Assembly (NCBI GenBank): GCA_016711105.1
Contig: JADJTO010000021.1
Span: 1-34,846, forward strand
DNA length: 34,846 nt
Source: Micropruina sp.
GTDB taxonomy: Bacteria > Actinomycetota > Actinomycetes > Propionibacteriales > Propionibacteriaceae
Direction of reading: 5' to 3'
Each line of letters opens with the position of its first letter. Within the stretch, counting starts at the first letter, position 1. The translations under genes and the position numbers were made by a program. The notes beneath the pieces were generated by a model, which had not been told where the DNA came from, did no database searches, and saw only the letters and a list, made by a program, of their open reading frames with translations. This document shows positions 1 through 8,715 of this stretch, piece after piece.

Positions 1-235
1 AGCAGCAACAACCCGTTGATCACCATCAAGGAACAGCCCCAGGGTGAGCAGGATCCAGTGATGCCGCGGCGAACTGGAACAGCGGTTTGACGATCGCTTC
101 ACCAGGCCGAAGATCACCGCGATGGCCAAGATCGCCAGCACCTTGTTCTGCGGCTCGGCGTCGGTCAGGGCGATTCAGGATGAGCCGAGTGGAGATCGCA
201 ATCGCCGCGGCAGTGCCTTGAAATCGAACGAGCAT
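1..235 (-). CDS. Phage-holin-family (holin superfamily IV type) small membrane protein, 3' end outside window
   Basis: Read leftward from the ATG at 235, the N-terminus is MLVRFQGTAAAIAIST. After one frame change it continues with a KVLAILAIAVIFGLV-type hydrophobic stretch, then AIVKPLFQF, then after another change LLTLGLFL and MVINGLLLL. That order of a short N-terminal helix, a V(N/K)AIVKP turn and a LTLGLF..VN helix is typical of the small four-helix membrane proteins annotated as phage holin family (Phage_holin_4_2) in actinobacteria; they are chromosomal and of unknown role. At least two indels break the frame and the C-terminus lies beyond base 1. The start codon overlaps the upstream candidate argF start (ATG at 234) on the other strand. 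Family assignment is from motif resemblance only, and nothing suggests a prophage. Confidence 0.6.
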
Positions 236-269
236 GAATCAATCCTCCATGCCTGGCAGAGTGTTCCCC

Positions 270-1259
270 ATGTTGACCGAGTTGCGCCAGCTGCCCTCAG
301 GGCTGGACTTCACCCCGTCCGAATGGAAGGGCCTGTTGGCCCTGACGGCCCAGCTAAGCAGGCCCGCGCGGAGGACCGAGGTGCAGCGCCTGCATGGCCG
401 CTCTGGCGTTGATCTTCAAAGCCCTCGACGCGAACCCGATCGTCCTTCGAGGTGGCCGCCTATCACCAGGGCGCGATGGTCAAGCTACTTCGACGAGCAG
501 GGCGCCCACATGGGCCACAAGGTCGATCGCCGACACCGCCCGGGTGCTCTCCCCTTCTACGACGGCATCCAATACCGGGGAGCCCATCAGGCCACGGTCG
601 AGGCGCTGGAACGAACGCGTCCGTGCCGGTCTGGAACGACCTCACCGATGACCAGCATCCGACCAGAGCCTGTGCGACATGTTCACCATGCGCAGGTCCA
701 GTGGGTTGGACGACCGCGACATCAACTTCGCCTACGTCGGCGATGCCCGCTTCAACCAGAGACGGCGCTCGCGCTGCTGATCGCCGGCGCGATGATGGGC
801 ATGGACATCCGGATGGTGGCCCCGGCACCCTTCCAGCCTGCCGCGGAACTCGTCCGGATCGCCCGGGGATCGGTGAGACCACCGGCGCCCGGATCCACGG
901 TCACCGATGACATCGACGCCGGGGTCGGCGGGGTCGACTTCGTGCACACCGACATCTGGGTGTCGATGGGTAAGCCAGAGCGTCTGGGCCGAGCGGGTGG
1001 GTTGCTCTCGCCCTACCAGGTCAACGTCGAGATGCTGGAGCGCACCGGCAACTCCGAGGTGAAGTTCATGCACTGCCTGCCCTCCTACCACGACCTCAAC
1101 ACCAACGTCGCCCAGGAGATCCAACCAACTCACCGGTCAGGACGTCTGCGAGGTCACCGGCGAGGTCTTCCCGAATCGGACGCCTCGATCGTGTTCGATC
1201 AGGCCGAGAACCGGCTGCACACGATCAAGGCGATCCTGGTCGCCACGATGTCCCGCTGA
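270..1259 (+). CDS. argF: Ornithine carbamoyltransferase (frame-broken)
   Basis: Transfers the carbamoyl group of carbamoyl phosphate to ornithine to make citrulline in cytosolic arginine synthesis. In order across changing frames one sees LDFTPSEWKGLL, EVAAY..GA, GHK..IADTARVL, FYDGIQYRG, VPVWN.LTD, HPT.SLCDMFTM, VAPAPFQP, TDIWVSMG, YQVN.EMLERTGN, the ornithine-binding FMHCLPSYHDLNT, EVTGEVF and a C-terminal FDQAENRLHTIKAILVATM. The span equals about 330 codons, the usual family length, so the gene is complete but interrupted by at least five small frame changes, including one in the carbamoyl-phosphate motif region where the usual STRT is no longer readable. The start is uncertain: ATG 270 leads directly into the conserved N-terminus, while ATG 234 would add 12 residues and overlap the divergent holin-like start. 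No other arginine genes are visible. Confidence 0.9.
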   Translation: MLTELRQLPSGLDFTPSEWKGLLALTAQLSRPARRTEVQRLHGRSGVDLQSPRREPDRPSRWPPITRARWSSYFDEQGAHMGHKVDRRHRPGALPFYDGIQYRGAHQATVEALERTRPCRSGTTSPMTSIRPEPVRHVHHAQVQWVGRPRHQLRLRRRCPLQPETALALLIAGAMMGMDIRMVAPAPFQPAAELVRIARGSVRPPAPGSTVTDDIDAGVGGVDFVHTDIWVSMGKPERLGRAGGLLSPYQVNVEMLERTGNSEVKFMHCLPSYHDLNTNVAQEIQPTHRSGRLRGHRRGLPESDASIVFDQAENRLHTIKAILVATMSR

Positions 1260-1301
1260 GGCGGCTCTTCCGGGCTGGAGGCCTGGCGGGGTGCGTGATC
1301 C

Positions 1302-1383
1302 CCGGAAAAAACGCGGTGAATTCCGGCCATGAAGGCGTATAGGGCGTTCATGTGCGCCTGGGACCGTGAAGTTCACCGGCTCC
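1302..1383 (-). repeat. Dispersed quasi-palindromic repeat, copy A
   Basis: About 82 bases, nearly identical to copy B at 1471-1551 and related, in opposite orientation, to three copies at 24675-25085. Read on the minus strand it begins with AACTTCACGG, has a central inverted repeat with arms CATGAA/TTCATG around a TATA core, and ends GCGTTTTTTCCGG. A second pair of arms, CCGGAA/TTCCGG, encloses the A/T run. It lies between the convergent argF and GH32-like genes. Confidence 0.8.
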
Positions 1384-1470
1384 GGGCGGGATGCGGCCGG
1401 CTGGGTGAGTCGGCAGGCGGGCCTGTCAGACGGCGAGTCGCGGGCGCAGGTTTCACGAGCGGGGGCTAGG

Positions 1471-1551
1471 CCGGAAAAACGCGGCAAATTCCGGCCATGA
1501 AGGCGTATGGGGCGTTCGTGTGCGCCTGGGACCGTGAAGTTCACCGGCTCC
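1471..1551 (-). repeat. Dispersed quasi-palindromic repeat, copy B
   Basis: About 81 bases, matching copy A with only a few substitutions and one A fewer in the A-run. Its start is 169 bases from that of copy A, similar to the 157-181-base period of the three-copy array near 24.7-25.1 kb. The sequence between A and B (1384-1470) shows no clear similarity to the spacers of that other array, so only the core is conserved between loci. The rest of the 1260-1598 gap holds no gene that I can support. Confidence 0.8.
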
Positions 1552-1598
1552 GTGACTCAGAGCCGCCCGGCTGAAACAGTTGACAGGGCTGCGGGCGG

Positions 1599-2569
1599 TC
1601 AGGCGGTGTGACGTAGGCGCTTGCCGAAGTGCAGGCGTCCTCGGGTGGCGTGAACCGGGAGCGGATCACACAACTCGCCGACGAAGCGTCCGGCGCCGTC
1701 GGCGTTGCGGAAGCAGAGCAGCACGTTCTCGCCGGTGTCGCGGACCCGGATCACTTTTGCTGCGTAACTGTGGTGATCCAGCAGCAGGTCGGCGCCGCCG
1801 ACGTCGATCGGTCCGACCGGCCCAGCGGCGGCCGCCACAGACGCCACCGGTGGCACCGCCCTCGGCGGGCCCGGCTCGGATTCGGGGTGTGGCAGTTGAA
1901 GATCAGCAACCGCTCGCCGTCGACCTCGACGTACTGCGGCACCTCGGGTGTCGAAGCCCTGCCCGGGTGTGGTGATCGGCGGACGCAACTCCCACTGCCG
2001 CAAATCGCGGGACCAGGCGTGTCCGATCGCCACGATCATCGGTTGGCCCCTGGTTGGCCCGAGCCGTGATCAGCATGTGCCAACCGCGGCGACGCGGGTC
2101 GGCGAACCCACGGGTCGCGGAAGGTCTCATCCCCCCACTGGCCCTCGGGCAGCGTCTCGCTACCAGCGCGGGTCGGCCTCCAGCACCGGGTCGGGTTGCT
2201 TCTCCCAGGTCATCAGGTCGGTGGAGGTGGCCAGGCCGATCCGCTGCACGATGCCGTCAGCGGTCCGCGTGCAGCCGGTGTAGTACATGTACCAGGTGCC
2301 GAGGTGGTCGACGATCGAGCCCGTCAGTTGGCCAGGTCATCGAAGGCCGGCGCATCGCTACGGACTTTGAGAGCGCGTCGGTGAGACGTTCCCAGGTGAC
2401 CAGATCGTCGGAGACGGCGTGCCCGATCGAGGCTCGGTGGTGCCGTGCGTGCGGGTCCCGAAGGGCCGGGAGGCGTAAGAGGAAGAAGAGGTGGTAGCGC
2501 CGACCGTCATCGAGCCAACCAGAAGTCCCAAACCCATGATTCCGGGAGACGAAACACGGGGCCGCCCAT
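1599..2569 (-). CDS. GH32/GH43-like five-bladed-propeller glycoside hydrolase (frame-broken)
   Basis: Likely a cytosolic enzyme (no signal peptide) acting on fructosides or similar short sugars. Reading leftward from ATG 2569 the segments are FRLPESWVWDFW, DGRRYHLFFL, ASIGHAVSDDLVTWERL, GTWYMYYTG, QRIGLATSTDLMTWEK, VLEADPRW, ETFRDPWVFADP, GWHMLITARAN, VIGHAWSRDLRQWE, PITTPGQGF, YVEVDGERLLIFNC, then after a less conserved stretch GGADLLLDHHSYAAKVI and a C-terminal FVGELCDPLPV. The repeated strand motifs ending in DL..W and the FRDPWVF acidic motif are those of the GH32/GH43/GH68 propeller fold. Length (about 320 residues) suits a single catalytic domain. At least five frame changes interrupt it. 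It is divergent from a LacI gene with operator-like sites between, so sugar control is likely. The exact substrate cannot be read from sequence; beta-fructosidase is my preferred guess. Confidence 0.7.
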
Positions 2570-2580
2570 CAGTTAAGTGA

Positions 2581-2594
2581 TGAAACCTTTATCA
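2581..2594. promoter_or_regulatory. LacI-type operator candidate 1
   Basis: TGAAACCTTTATCA, part of the imperfect palindrome TGATGAAACCTTTATCA with TGAT/ATCA ends, starts 12 bases from the ATG of the leftward glycosidase. It shares TGAAACCTTT with the site at 2638-2652. Inferred binding site of the LacI protein encoded at 2699. Confidence 0.45.
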
Positions 2595-2637
2595 CGTCGA
2601 CGGTAACAGAGTGTCTCAAACGCGGTCAATGGCGTGC

Positions 2638-2652
2638 TGAAACCTTTTGTCA
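2638..2652. promoter_or_regulatory. LacI-type operator candidate 2
   Basis: TGAAACCTTTTGTCA repeats the first ten bases of the site at 2581, 57 bases away. It overlaps TTGTCA, a plausible -35 hexamer for the rightward lacI gene, so autorepression is plausible. Inference from position and repetition only. Confidence 0.4.
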
Positions 2653-2698
2653 ACGGGTTTTGATTGCTAGTCTTCGCCAAATACCGGAGGGCCGTTTG

Positions 2699-3713
2699 AT
2701 GGGGAAGCGCGACCCTGGCCGACGTGGCCGCTCGGGTCGGCATATCGATCACCGCGGTGAGCATGGTGCTCAACGACCGGCCGGGCGCCCGGCTGTCGGC
2801 GGACTCGGCCCGACGCATCCGTGCCGCAGCCCGCGACCTCGAGTACGTCCCCAACTCCGCAGCCCGGAGCCTTCGGGTCGGCAAGACCGGAACCATCGGT
2901 TTCATCTCCGACTCGGTGGCCGTCACCCGCTTCGCCTCGGCGATGATCCGGGGCGTCACAGACGTGGCCGATCAGCACGAGCTGGCCGTCCTGATCACGG
3001 AGACCGGCGGCAGTCGACACCGCCTCGACCGGGCGATGCGATCGCTGTTGGATCGCCGTCCGGACGGGGTGATTTTCGCCCTGATGGGAGCCAAGGAGGT
3101 GGACGTACCCCGGCTGCCCCGCGAACTCCCGGTGGTCCTGGTGAATGCGATCAGCCCCAGTCGCATCCCGCGGTGTTGCCGGCCGAGTTCGAGGCCGGGC
3201 GGTCGATAGCGCGCCTGCTGCTCGACGCCGGGCACACCCCGGATCGTCCTGATCGGCCCACGATGACGCGCTCTGGTACGACCGCCGACTCTCGGCGACG
3301 ATGAGGCGCCCGCTTTGCCGGACTGTTCTCGGCGTTGGCTGAGGCTGGACGTCGAGCTGGGTGCCACGCACCCGGGTGAGTACTGGGAGCCGAAGCTGGG
3401 TTACCGGGCTGAACCGGTTGTTGGACGCCGGCCACGACGTCACTGCGGTGATCGCGATGAACGACCGGGTCGCCTTCGGGGTTTACCAGGCCGCCCAGGA
3501 GCGAGGCCTGCGGATTCCCTCCGATTTGTCGGTGGTGTCCTTCGACGATGAGGAGATCGCCTCCTATCTGCGGCCGGGGCGGACCCGGCCGGGATCCCCT
3601 ACGAGGAGATGGGCCGGGTGGGGATGGAGATGGTGCTCGGGCTGCGCCCGGCCGGTAACACGCTGGTCCCGATGCCGATCGTCGTCCGCGACTCGGTGCG
3701 GCCACCGGCGTAG
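2699..3713 (+). CDS. LacI-family transcriptional regulator (frame-broken)
   Basis: A sugar-responsive DNA-binding repressor. The N-terminal helix-turn-helix reads TLADVAARVGISITAVSMVL and is followed by the hinge region RIRAAARDLEYVPNSAARSL. The periplasmic-binding-protein-like effector domain begins TGTIGFISDSVAVTRFASAM and continues through DGVIFALMG, VVLVNAI, AVIAMNDRVAFGVYQAAQE and LSVVSFDDEEIASYL. ATG 2699 follows GGAGG at 2685-2689 but is out of frame with the helix-turn-helix: one base appears to be missing after the fourth codon. About five further frame changes occur around 3160, 3240, 3350, 3405 and 3590. Total length, about 338 codons, is normal. Divergent from a glycosidase gene whose promoter region carries two matching operator-like sites, so it probably controls that gene and itself. 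The effector is unknown, possibly a fructoside or galactoside. Confidence 0.88.
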
Positions 3714-3800
3714 GCGCGCCGAGTTGGCGCGATACTGGGCCAGTCAACATCGGCGCCCCGCGCCGCGTGGGAAGTGTGACCGGTCTTCGGGGAGGTGCCG

Positions 3801-4295
3801 GTGATGGTGGCGCCGACCTTCCGGAATCTACGTCGCCAGGCGTTCCGGTCGCGCTGCAACGCTTCGCCTACCTGGTCACCCACAACGTCGAAGACGCGCG
3901 ACCTCGTCCAGGAGGCGTTGATCGGCCTCTACCCCGCTGGGCGAAGCGTGGCGGCCACCGGCACGGTCGAGGCGTACGTGCGGCACAGCATCGTCAATGC
4001 CGGGATCTCCCGCTGGCGCAAGGTACGCCTGACCTCGATGGCGGATCCTCCGGCTGCCCTGGGCCCCGGCGACCGCGGATCCGGCCCTGGCGATCGCCGA
4101 CGCCGACGAAGCCTGGCGGCTCTGCGCCGCTGCCGCCGATCCAGCGGGCCGCCGTGGTGATGCGCTTCTACGAAGAGCTCAGCCACCGGATCGCCGAGGT
4201 GTTGCAGATCCCGCCGAGCACCGACCCGCTCCCATGTGCATCGAGCGCTCGCCACGCTGCGGGCCCGCCTGACCAAGGACACCGACGATGACTGA
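3801..4295 (+). CDS. ECF-like RNA polymerase sigma factor, SigE-family type (frame-broken)
   Basis: Directs core RNA polymerase to alternative promoters. Region 2 is visible as LQRFAYLVTHNVEDA.DLVQEALIGLY, and region 4 as LPPIQRAAVVMRFYEELSH followed by IAEVLQIPPST and, in a shifted frame, a helix reading RSHVHRALATLRARL. The middle holds VEAYVRHSIVNAGISRWRK, typical of the actinobacterial SigE-family sigma-70 proteins. The start is GTG 3801 or ATG 3804, with GGGGAGG just upstream at 3789-3795. About 165 residues, a normal length. Several single-base frame changes break it. The stop (4293-4295) overlaps the start of the next gene at 4288, so the two are translationally coupled, which suggests the downstream membrane protein is its partner or regulator. 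Confidence 0.82.
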
Positions 4296-5462
4296 CCACC
4301 AGCCGGACGATTTCTCCGCGAGACAGCGCCGTCAGCGACGCCCTTCGTGGCGCGGCACAATCCCCGGACTTCGCGCCGCTGCGCCTCGACGACGTGCTTC
4401 CCGAACGCGCGCCGGGCCGAGCCGACTGCGACCCAAGCGACCCCCTGGCTCGCGGTCCTCCCGGTGGCAGCCACGCTGATGATCGTGGCGATCGCGGGAT
4501 CAGTGCTGCTGAATCTGCTGCAGCAAGTGTCCCCACTGCGGGCTCGGGCGGCAAGCGCTCCGGCCGAAGCCTTCCCGCGGGGAGTGAGGTTCAGGCGGAG
4601 GACAAGGCCACCGGTGGCCTGCCCACGCCGAACCCGGGCTGGCGCTGGGTGACCTACCGCGACTGGGCGCTGCAGGTGCCGCAGGAGTGGGGCTACGGCT
4701 TCGCGCCTCCACGACGACTGGTGCGTCGAGGTCGGCAGTTTCGGGCAGCGGCCGTTCGTGGACCCCTACGGCGATCGGGTGCCGGTGCGTAGCATCCTCT
4801 GCGCCGAGCGCCCACCGTCGACCTCGCAGCCGCGCACTGGGGTTCGGCGCCGACCAACCAGCGCTGCCCGGCGGGCTGGCTCGTCGACTCCTCCGAGGTG
4901 CTGGACGCTGCCGGGCGTCCGGGCGATGAGTCGTCCATCGACACCGCCGCCGCGGGGTGCCTTGGCCCAGCAGATCCTCAGCACGCTCCAGCGCATCCGT
5001 CGACCCGAACGGCTGCGCGATCAGCCACCCGATCCAGAACGGCCCGTCCGGTCAGCCGGTTGCGGGGCCGGTCTGGAGTCCCGAGCGACGCCCGATCAGG
5101 TGACGATCTGCCAGTACTCCCCTGACTGTCGACCCGCAGCTGCCGGGGCTGCTCGCTTCCCGCGTGATCGAGGGCCGGGGCGTCCGCTGTGGTCGCTGCG
5201 GTGGCGGCGGCCCCCGCGCGGCCGCGGGGCCCGATGCCAGCTGTACCGGCCGCGGCGAGGACGCGCTGGTGCTCCGGCTCCGCGCCGGCGTCGAAAGCGA
5301 GGTGTGGGTCTTCTATGCCGGCTGCCGGCAGCAGGTTCATCGACGCCTCGGGCGCCCCGCGAGCTGACCGCGGCGGGTTGTCGTCCACTCTTCGCCGCCC
5401 CGTGCTCCCCTTCACCGGCACTCTCCGAACAGGCCTTCGGCCGATGCTCTACCGGACCGTGA
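4288..5462 (+). CDS. Single-pass membrane protein coupled to the sigma factor (unrecognised; frame-broken, 3' end uncertain)
   Basis: Starts MTDHQPDDFSA, overlapping the sigma-factor stop. After a charged N-terminal part that includes FAPLRLDDVLPERAPG comes one hydrophobic helix, WLAVLPVAATLMIVAIAGSV then LLNLL, at about residues 50-75. An extracytoplasmic region follows with NPGWRWVTYRDWALQVPQEW, DDWCVEVGSF.QRPFVDPYG, GWLVDSSEVLD, VTICQYSP, SCTGRGEDALVLRLRAGV and EVWVFYAGCRQQV. Several cysteines and Trp/Tyr-rich strands in the outer part suggest a folded exported domain. I do not recognise a named family. The layout (short cytosolic part, one helix, outer domain, gene coupled to a sigma gene) is what an anti-sigma factor or a sigma-dependent sensor would show, but no zinc anti-sigma HxxxCxxC motif is visible. 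At least six frame changes; the true stop may be downstream of 5462. Confidence 0.55.
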
Positions 5463-5556
5463 GCGGGGCGGAGCCTGTACGCAGCTTGCCGCCGAAAGCA
5501 ACGCTTGTGCCGGTTCTCGGCGGCAAACGTCACGATCGGCAGCAAGGATGCCGTCG

Positions 5557-5570
5557 GACGGGCGCCCGTC
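5557..5570. terminator. Palindrome between convergent genes, possible bidirectional terminator
   Basis: GACGGGCGCCCGTC is a perfect 14-base palindrome, foldable as GACGG/CCGTC with a GCGC loop. It lies 9 bases beyond the 3' end of the leftward 5'-nucleotidase gene and downstream of the rightward sigma-linked gene. No U-run follows, so the terminator role is tentative. Confidence 0.35.
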
Positions 5571-5578
5571 AGGTCAGG

Positions 5579-7612
5579 TTACTTTGCTGAGATAGTGACC
5601 GGGATGGTCACCGTGGTGTCGCTCAGGGCGGCGCCCGAGGATCAGCCGGGCTGAACCCGTCCGCACCGAAGCCGGGACGGTGAAGCTGACCGGGGACGCG
5701 AAGCCGGCAACCACCGGGAACGTCCCCAGGTTGAAGGTCGGCCACTTACCGGACTTCTTCTGCTTGGCGCGCAGGCTCACCGCCAGCGAGGTGTTGAGCA
5801 CGCCGTTGGTCTTCAGATCGGGTGTCGGGGCAGGCAGACCCTGCGGAACACCGACCGAGAAGCTGTAGGTCTTGCTGATCCGCAGGTCGGACGGGGTTTC
5901 GTGGACGCTGACCCCGCGCATCGCGTACGACAGGGTGATCGTGCCGCGATCCTCGATGAACTCCACCCACGCTTCCAGTCGGCCCGTCCGGTGTCGCGCT
6001 TGTTAGCGCCGTTCTTGAACTCGTGGAAGTTACGCCGCCGGCGTCAGGAACGAGCCGCTGCCGACAGTGTAGGTGGCTGCCGGGTCGATCGGCTGGCCCG
6101 CGATCAGCAGCGAGGTGATCCGCGAACCCCAGGGCAGGCTCGTCGTAGGTGTAGCTGACGTTCGGGGACAGGCCTAGCTGGAGGTATTTGCGTCCGGTCG
6201 GCAGCGGGGCTCCCAGAGCGGTCACCTGCCACTGCTGTTCCAGGACGGTCTTGACTTGGGCGCCGGTGAGTTCGGCGGTCATCAGGGTGTTGGCGAAGAG
6301 GGAGCGCGTTGGCGGCTTCGGCGTAGTTGATCTCACCGAGGTTGAGGTCGTCCCGGGTTCCGCCGGGGTTCTGCATCCCGATGAAGGTGGGGTCTCCGGC
6401 GCCGAGTTGGGTGGCGAACATCTCCGGCCGCCAGGTTGCCCAGGCTCGATTCGCGGGCCCGGTCGTCCCTGATCCGTCCGCTGGCATCCGGCGGGTTGAG
6501 CTTCCCGTGACCGGGGCGGTGGCAGTGCCGATCACCCCGGCGTCCGACGATCGGCCTGGGCGGTGGCCTCAGCCACGATCTGGCTCGCTTGCGCGACCCG
6601 CGGGAACTGGGCGACCAGGGTGTCCACCGGGGTGCTGGTCATGCCGAGCACCGTCGAGGCGGACGAGCAGGTGGCCCGGTGGTGGCGTCCGGGCCAGCTG
6701 CACCCGTCCGACGTTGCTGGCGTAGAAAGCCGCCTGAATGATCGGACGATTGCCGCCCCGGGCGGCGGGCCGTCCCACGCGACCACAACTGGTGAGTGTG
6801 CGCGTTGACGATAATCTGGGCCCTCGGGTCGGTCCGTTGACGATCGAGAGAACATCTCGGAGGCGGCAACCTCCTGCGCCAGCGTGCTGGTGGCCGAACC
6901 AGTGCCGGCGCCTAAGTGGTAAGCCGCGATGATCACGTCGGCTTCCCCGTTGCCCTCGTCGCCGTCCTTGCCCAGGTACGGCGATGGTCGTGTTCACAGC
7001 AGCGACCGGGTCGCCGATGGTGAGCTCAACCGGTCCGGCCGGGAGACCAGGCTGGGCAGCTCACCGGTCACCGCGCCGACGATGCCGACTCGCAGACCGA
7101 CTTCTGCACCACGGTGTAGGCCGGGCATGGCCGGGGTACTGGTGCCGGCCAGGTAGACGTTGGCGCCTGGGTAGGGAACTCGACCCCGGGGGCGATCCGG
7201 TCACGCAGATCCGGGCCAGCCCTGGTCGAACTCATGGTTACCGACCCCGGAGGCCTCGACGTCCATCGCGTTGAGCAGGTCGATGGTGGGCTCGTCGTTC
7301 TGCGAGAACAGGGTGAACAGGGGAGAGCGCCCACCGAGTCGCCGGCTGAGAGCAGCAGCGTGTTCGCCTCACCCGCGGCGGCGCGTTGTTCCTCGATCGT
7401 GCCCACGAACGTGGCCGTCACCGGCAGGGTCAGGGTGAGCGTCCCCGGAGTTCAGCCGTCCGTGGAAGTCGTTGAAGTTGAGCAGGGTGAACGGCACGGT
7501 CGCGGCACAAGTCAGCGCGGGAAGCGCGGCTCGGGCCGGCGACACGGAGCCGCCGAGCGCCACGAGGCCGCGGAGGTGACCGCGGTCGCTCGGGCAGCGT
7601 GGATGAAGCCAT
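5579..7612 (-). CDS. Secreted 5'-nucleotidase / UDP-sugar hydrolase-type metallophosphoesterase (frame-broken)
   Basis: Hydrolyses extracellular nucleotides or related phosphoesters. Starting at ATG 7612, a signal-peptide-like N-terminus (a charged start, then LRGLVALGGSVSPARAALPA after one frame change) precedes the first metal motif, FTLLNFNDFHGRL. Then follow GEANTLLLSAGDSVGAS, a GVGNHEFDQGW-type region, DVIIAAYHLGAG, the histidine motif VNAHTHQLW, and FYASNVGRVQLA. The C-terminal nucleotide-binding domain shows DLNLGEINYAEAANALPF.NTL, LTGAQVKTVLEQQW, YLQLGLSPNVSYTYD and SFTVPASVRTG, ending in VTIPVTISAK. The span of about 677 codons fits a two-domain UshA-like protein with a short extra C-terminal domain. 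Around ten frame changes occur, but every family motif remains in order. The stop TAA is at 5579-5581. Confidence 0.85.
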
Positions 7613-7624
7613 CAGGGTCCTCCG

Positions 7625-7652
7625 TCAGTAGGTCGACCCCCACTAGGGTCAA
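7625..7652 (-). promoter_or_regulatory. Candidate promoter of the 5'-nucleotidase gene
   Basis: On the minus strand TTGACC (7652-7647) and TACTGA (7630-7625) are 16 bases apart, followed by a GGAGG ribosome-binding site and ATG 7612. The -10 match is poor, so this is tentative. Confidence 0.3.
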
Positions 7653-7688
7653 GCCTCCATCCTGAGAAACCTGGGGCCGCTAATGCAA

Positions 7689-7702
7689 GCCCCGGACGGG
7701 GC
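7689..7702 (-). terminator. Hairpin downstream of the sugar ABC operon
   Basis: GCCCC GGAC GGGGC forms a five-pair G+C stem with a four-base loop. It lies about 100 bases past the stop of the last permease gene on the minus strand. Read leftward it is followed by TTGCATTAG, only weakly T-rich. It may terminate the transporter operon. The rest of 7613-7799 shows no gene. Confidence 0.35.
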
Positions 7703-7799
7703 ATTTCATCGATCGTTGGCATCTTGTGACCGGACGCGGAAAGGGCCCGAGGCAGACGGCGTTGGCCGATGCCCCGGACTGATCCGTTCGTGATAGCTG

Positions 7800-8715
7800 T
7801 CAGGTCTTGGAGCCCGACAGCGCGATGCCCTCGACGATCTGCTTCTGAGCGAAGATGAAGACGATCAGGAAGGGCAGGGCCACCATGCTGGTGGCAGCCA
7901 TCAAGCCGCCCCAGTCAGAGGAGTATTGGCCCTTGAACTGGTTGACCCACATGGGCAACGTGAACTGGCTTTCGGTGTTGAGGAAGATCAGTGGGTTGAA
8001 GAAGTTGTTCCACTGACCCAGGAAGGTGAAGATGCCCAGGGCGACCAACGGGGTACGGAGCAAGGGCAGGATCATGGTGAAGAAGATCTTGACCCGGCTG
8101 GCACCGTCGATGGCGGCGGCCTCTTCCAGTTCGAACGGGATGCCCCGGACGTACTGGCGGAGCATGAACACCCCGAAGGCACTGAACAGTGCGGGCGGCA
8201 CGATCAGCGCGAGGTGGTTGTCGATCCAGCCGAACCAGCCCAAGATGATGTACAGCGGGATGATCGTCAGCTGACCGGGCACCATCATGGTGGCCAGGAA
8301 CACCGCGAAGACTGCGCCGCTGCCGGGGAACTTCAACCGGGCGAACACGTAGGCGGCCATGGCAGAGGTGACCAGCGAGATCGCCGTCACCAAGGTGGCG
8401 ATGTAGACGCTGTTGAGCAGTGCCGAGGAGAAGTTGCCGGTGCCGACCGCGGTCGCGAAGTTGATCATCGTCCAATCCACCGGGAACAGCTTGGGGGCTT
8501 GGCGAAGATCTCTTCCAACGGCTTGAACGCCGACAGCAGCATCCAGATGAACGGGAGCCCCATCGCCACCGCACCGATCGTGACCACGATGTGCAGCACC
8601 AGCAGGGAAGGGCGGAACGGGCGCCGGTTCTTGACCGGGTGGAGCTCGTCCTCCTTGACGGTCGCATCGACCGCCTTGATCTTTCAGGTTGAACTCTGAC
8701 TGGTTGAACGCTCAT
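7800..8715 (-). CDS. Carbohydrate ABC transporter permease (MalG/UgpE type)
   Basis: An inner-membrane subunit of a sugar importer. After a frame-broken N-terminus (MSVQPVRVQPE, then PFRPSLLVLHIVVTIGAVAM and GLPFIWMLLSAFKPLEEIFA in another frame) comes a clean block from VDWTMINFATAVGTGNFSSA to the stop. It shows the helices ALLNSVYIATLVTAISLVTS, FAVFLATMMVPGQLTIIPLY, LALIVPPALFSAFGVFMLRQ and MVALPFLIVFIFAQKQIV. The EAA loop that docks on the ATPase is EEAAAIDGASRVKIFFTMIL at about two-thirds of the protein. About 304 residues, normal for the family. It overlaps the upstream permease stop by four bases (ATGA at 8712-8715). No ATPase gene is nearby, so a shared MsiK-type ATPase encoded elsewhere probably energises the system. 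Confidence 0.92.

Noticed and set aside
1..235. Prophage remnant suggested by the holin label
   Set aside because: No other phage gene is adjacent, and this protein family is commonly chromosomal in actinobacteria.
270..1259. argF as a true pseudogene
   Set aside because: All regional genes show similar indels, and the full family length and motifs remain, so sequence error is more likely.
1302..1551. Small protein encoded by the repeat cores (a VNFTVPGAHERPIRL-type frame)
   Set aside because: Copies at the other locus share only part of this frame and contain frame differences; DNA-level palindromes explain the conservation better.
7926..8699. 257-codon plus-strand frame over the ABC permease gene
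   Set aside because: It is opposite to a well-supported permease and rich in D, E, H and G with no recognisable domain.
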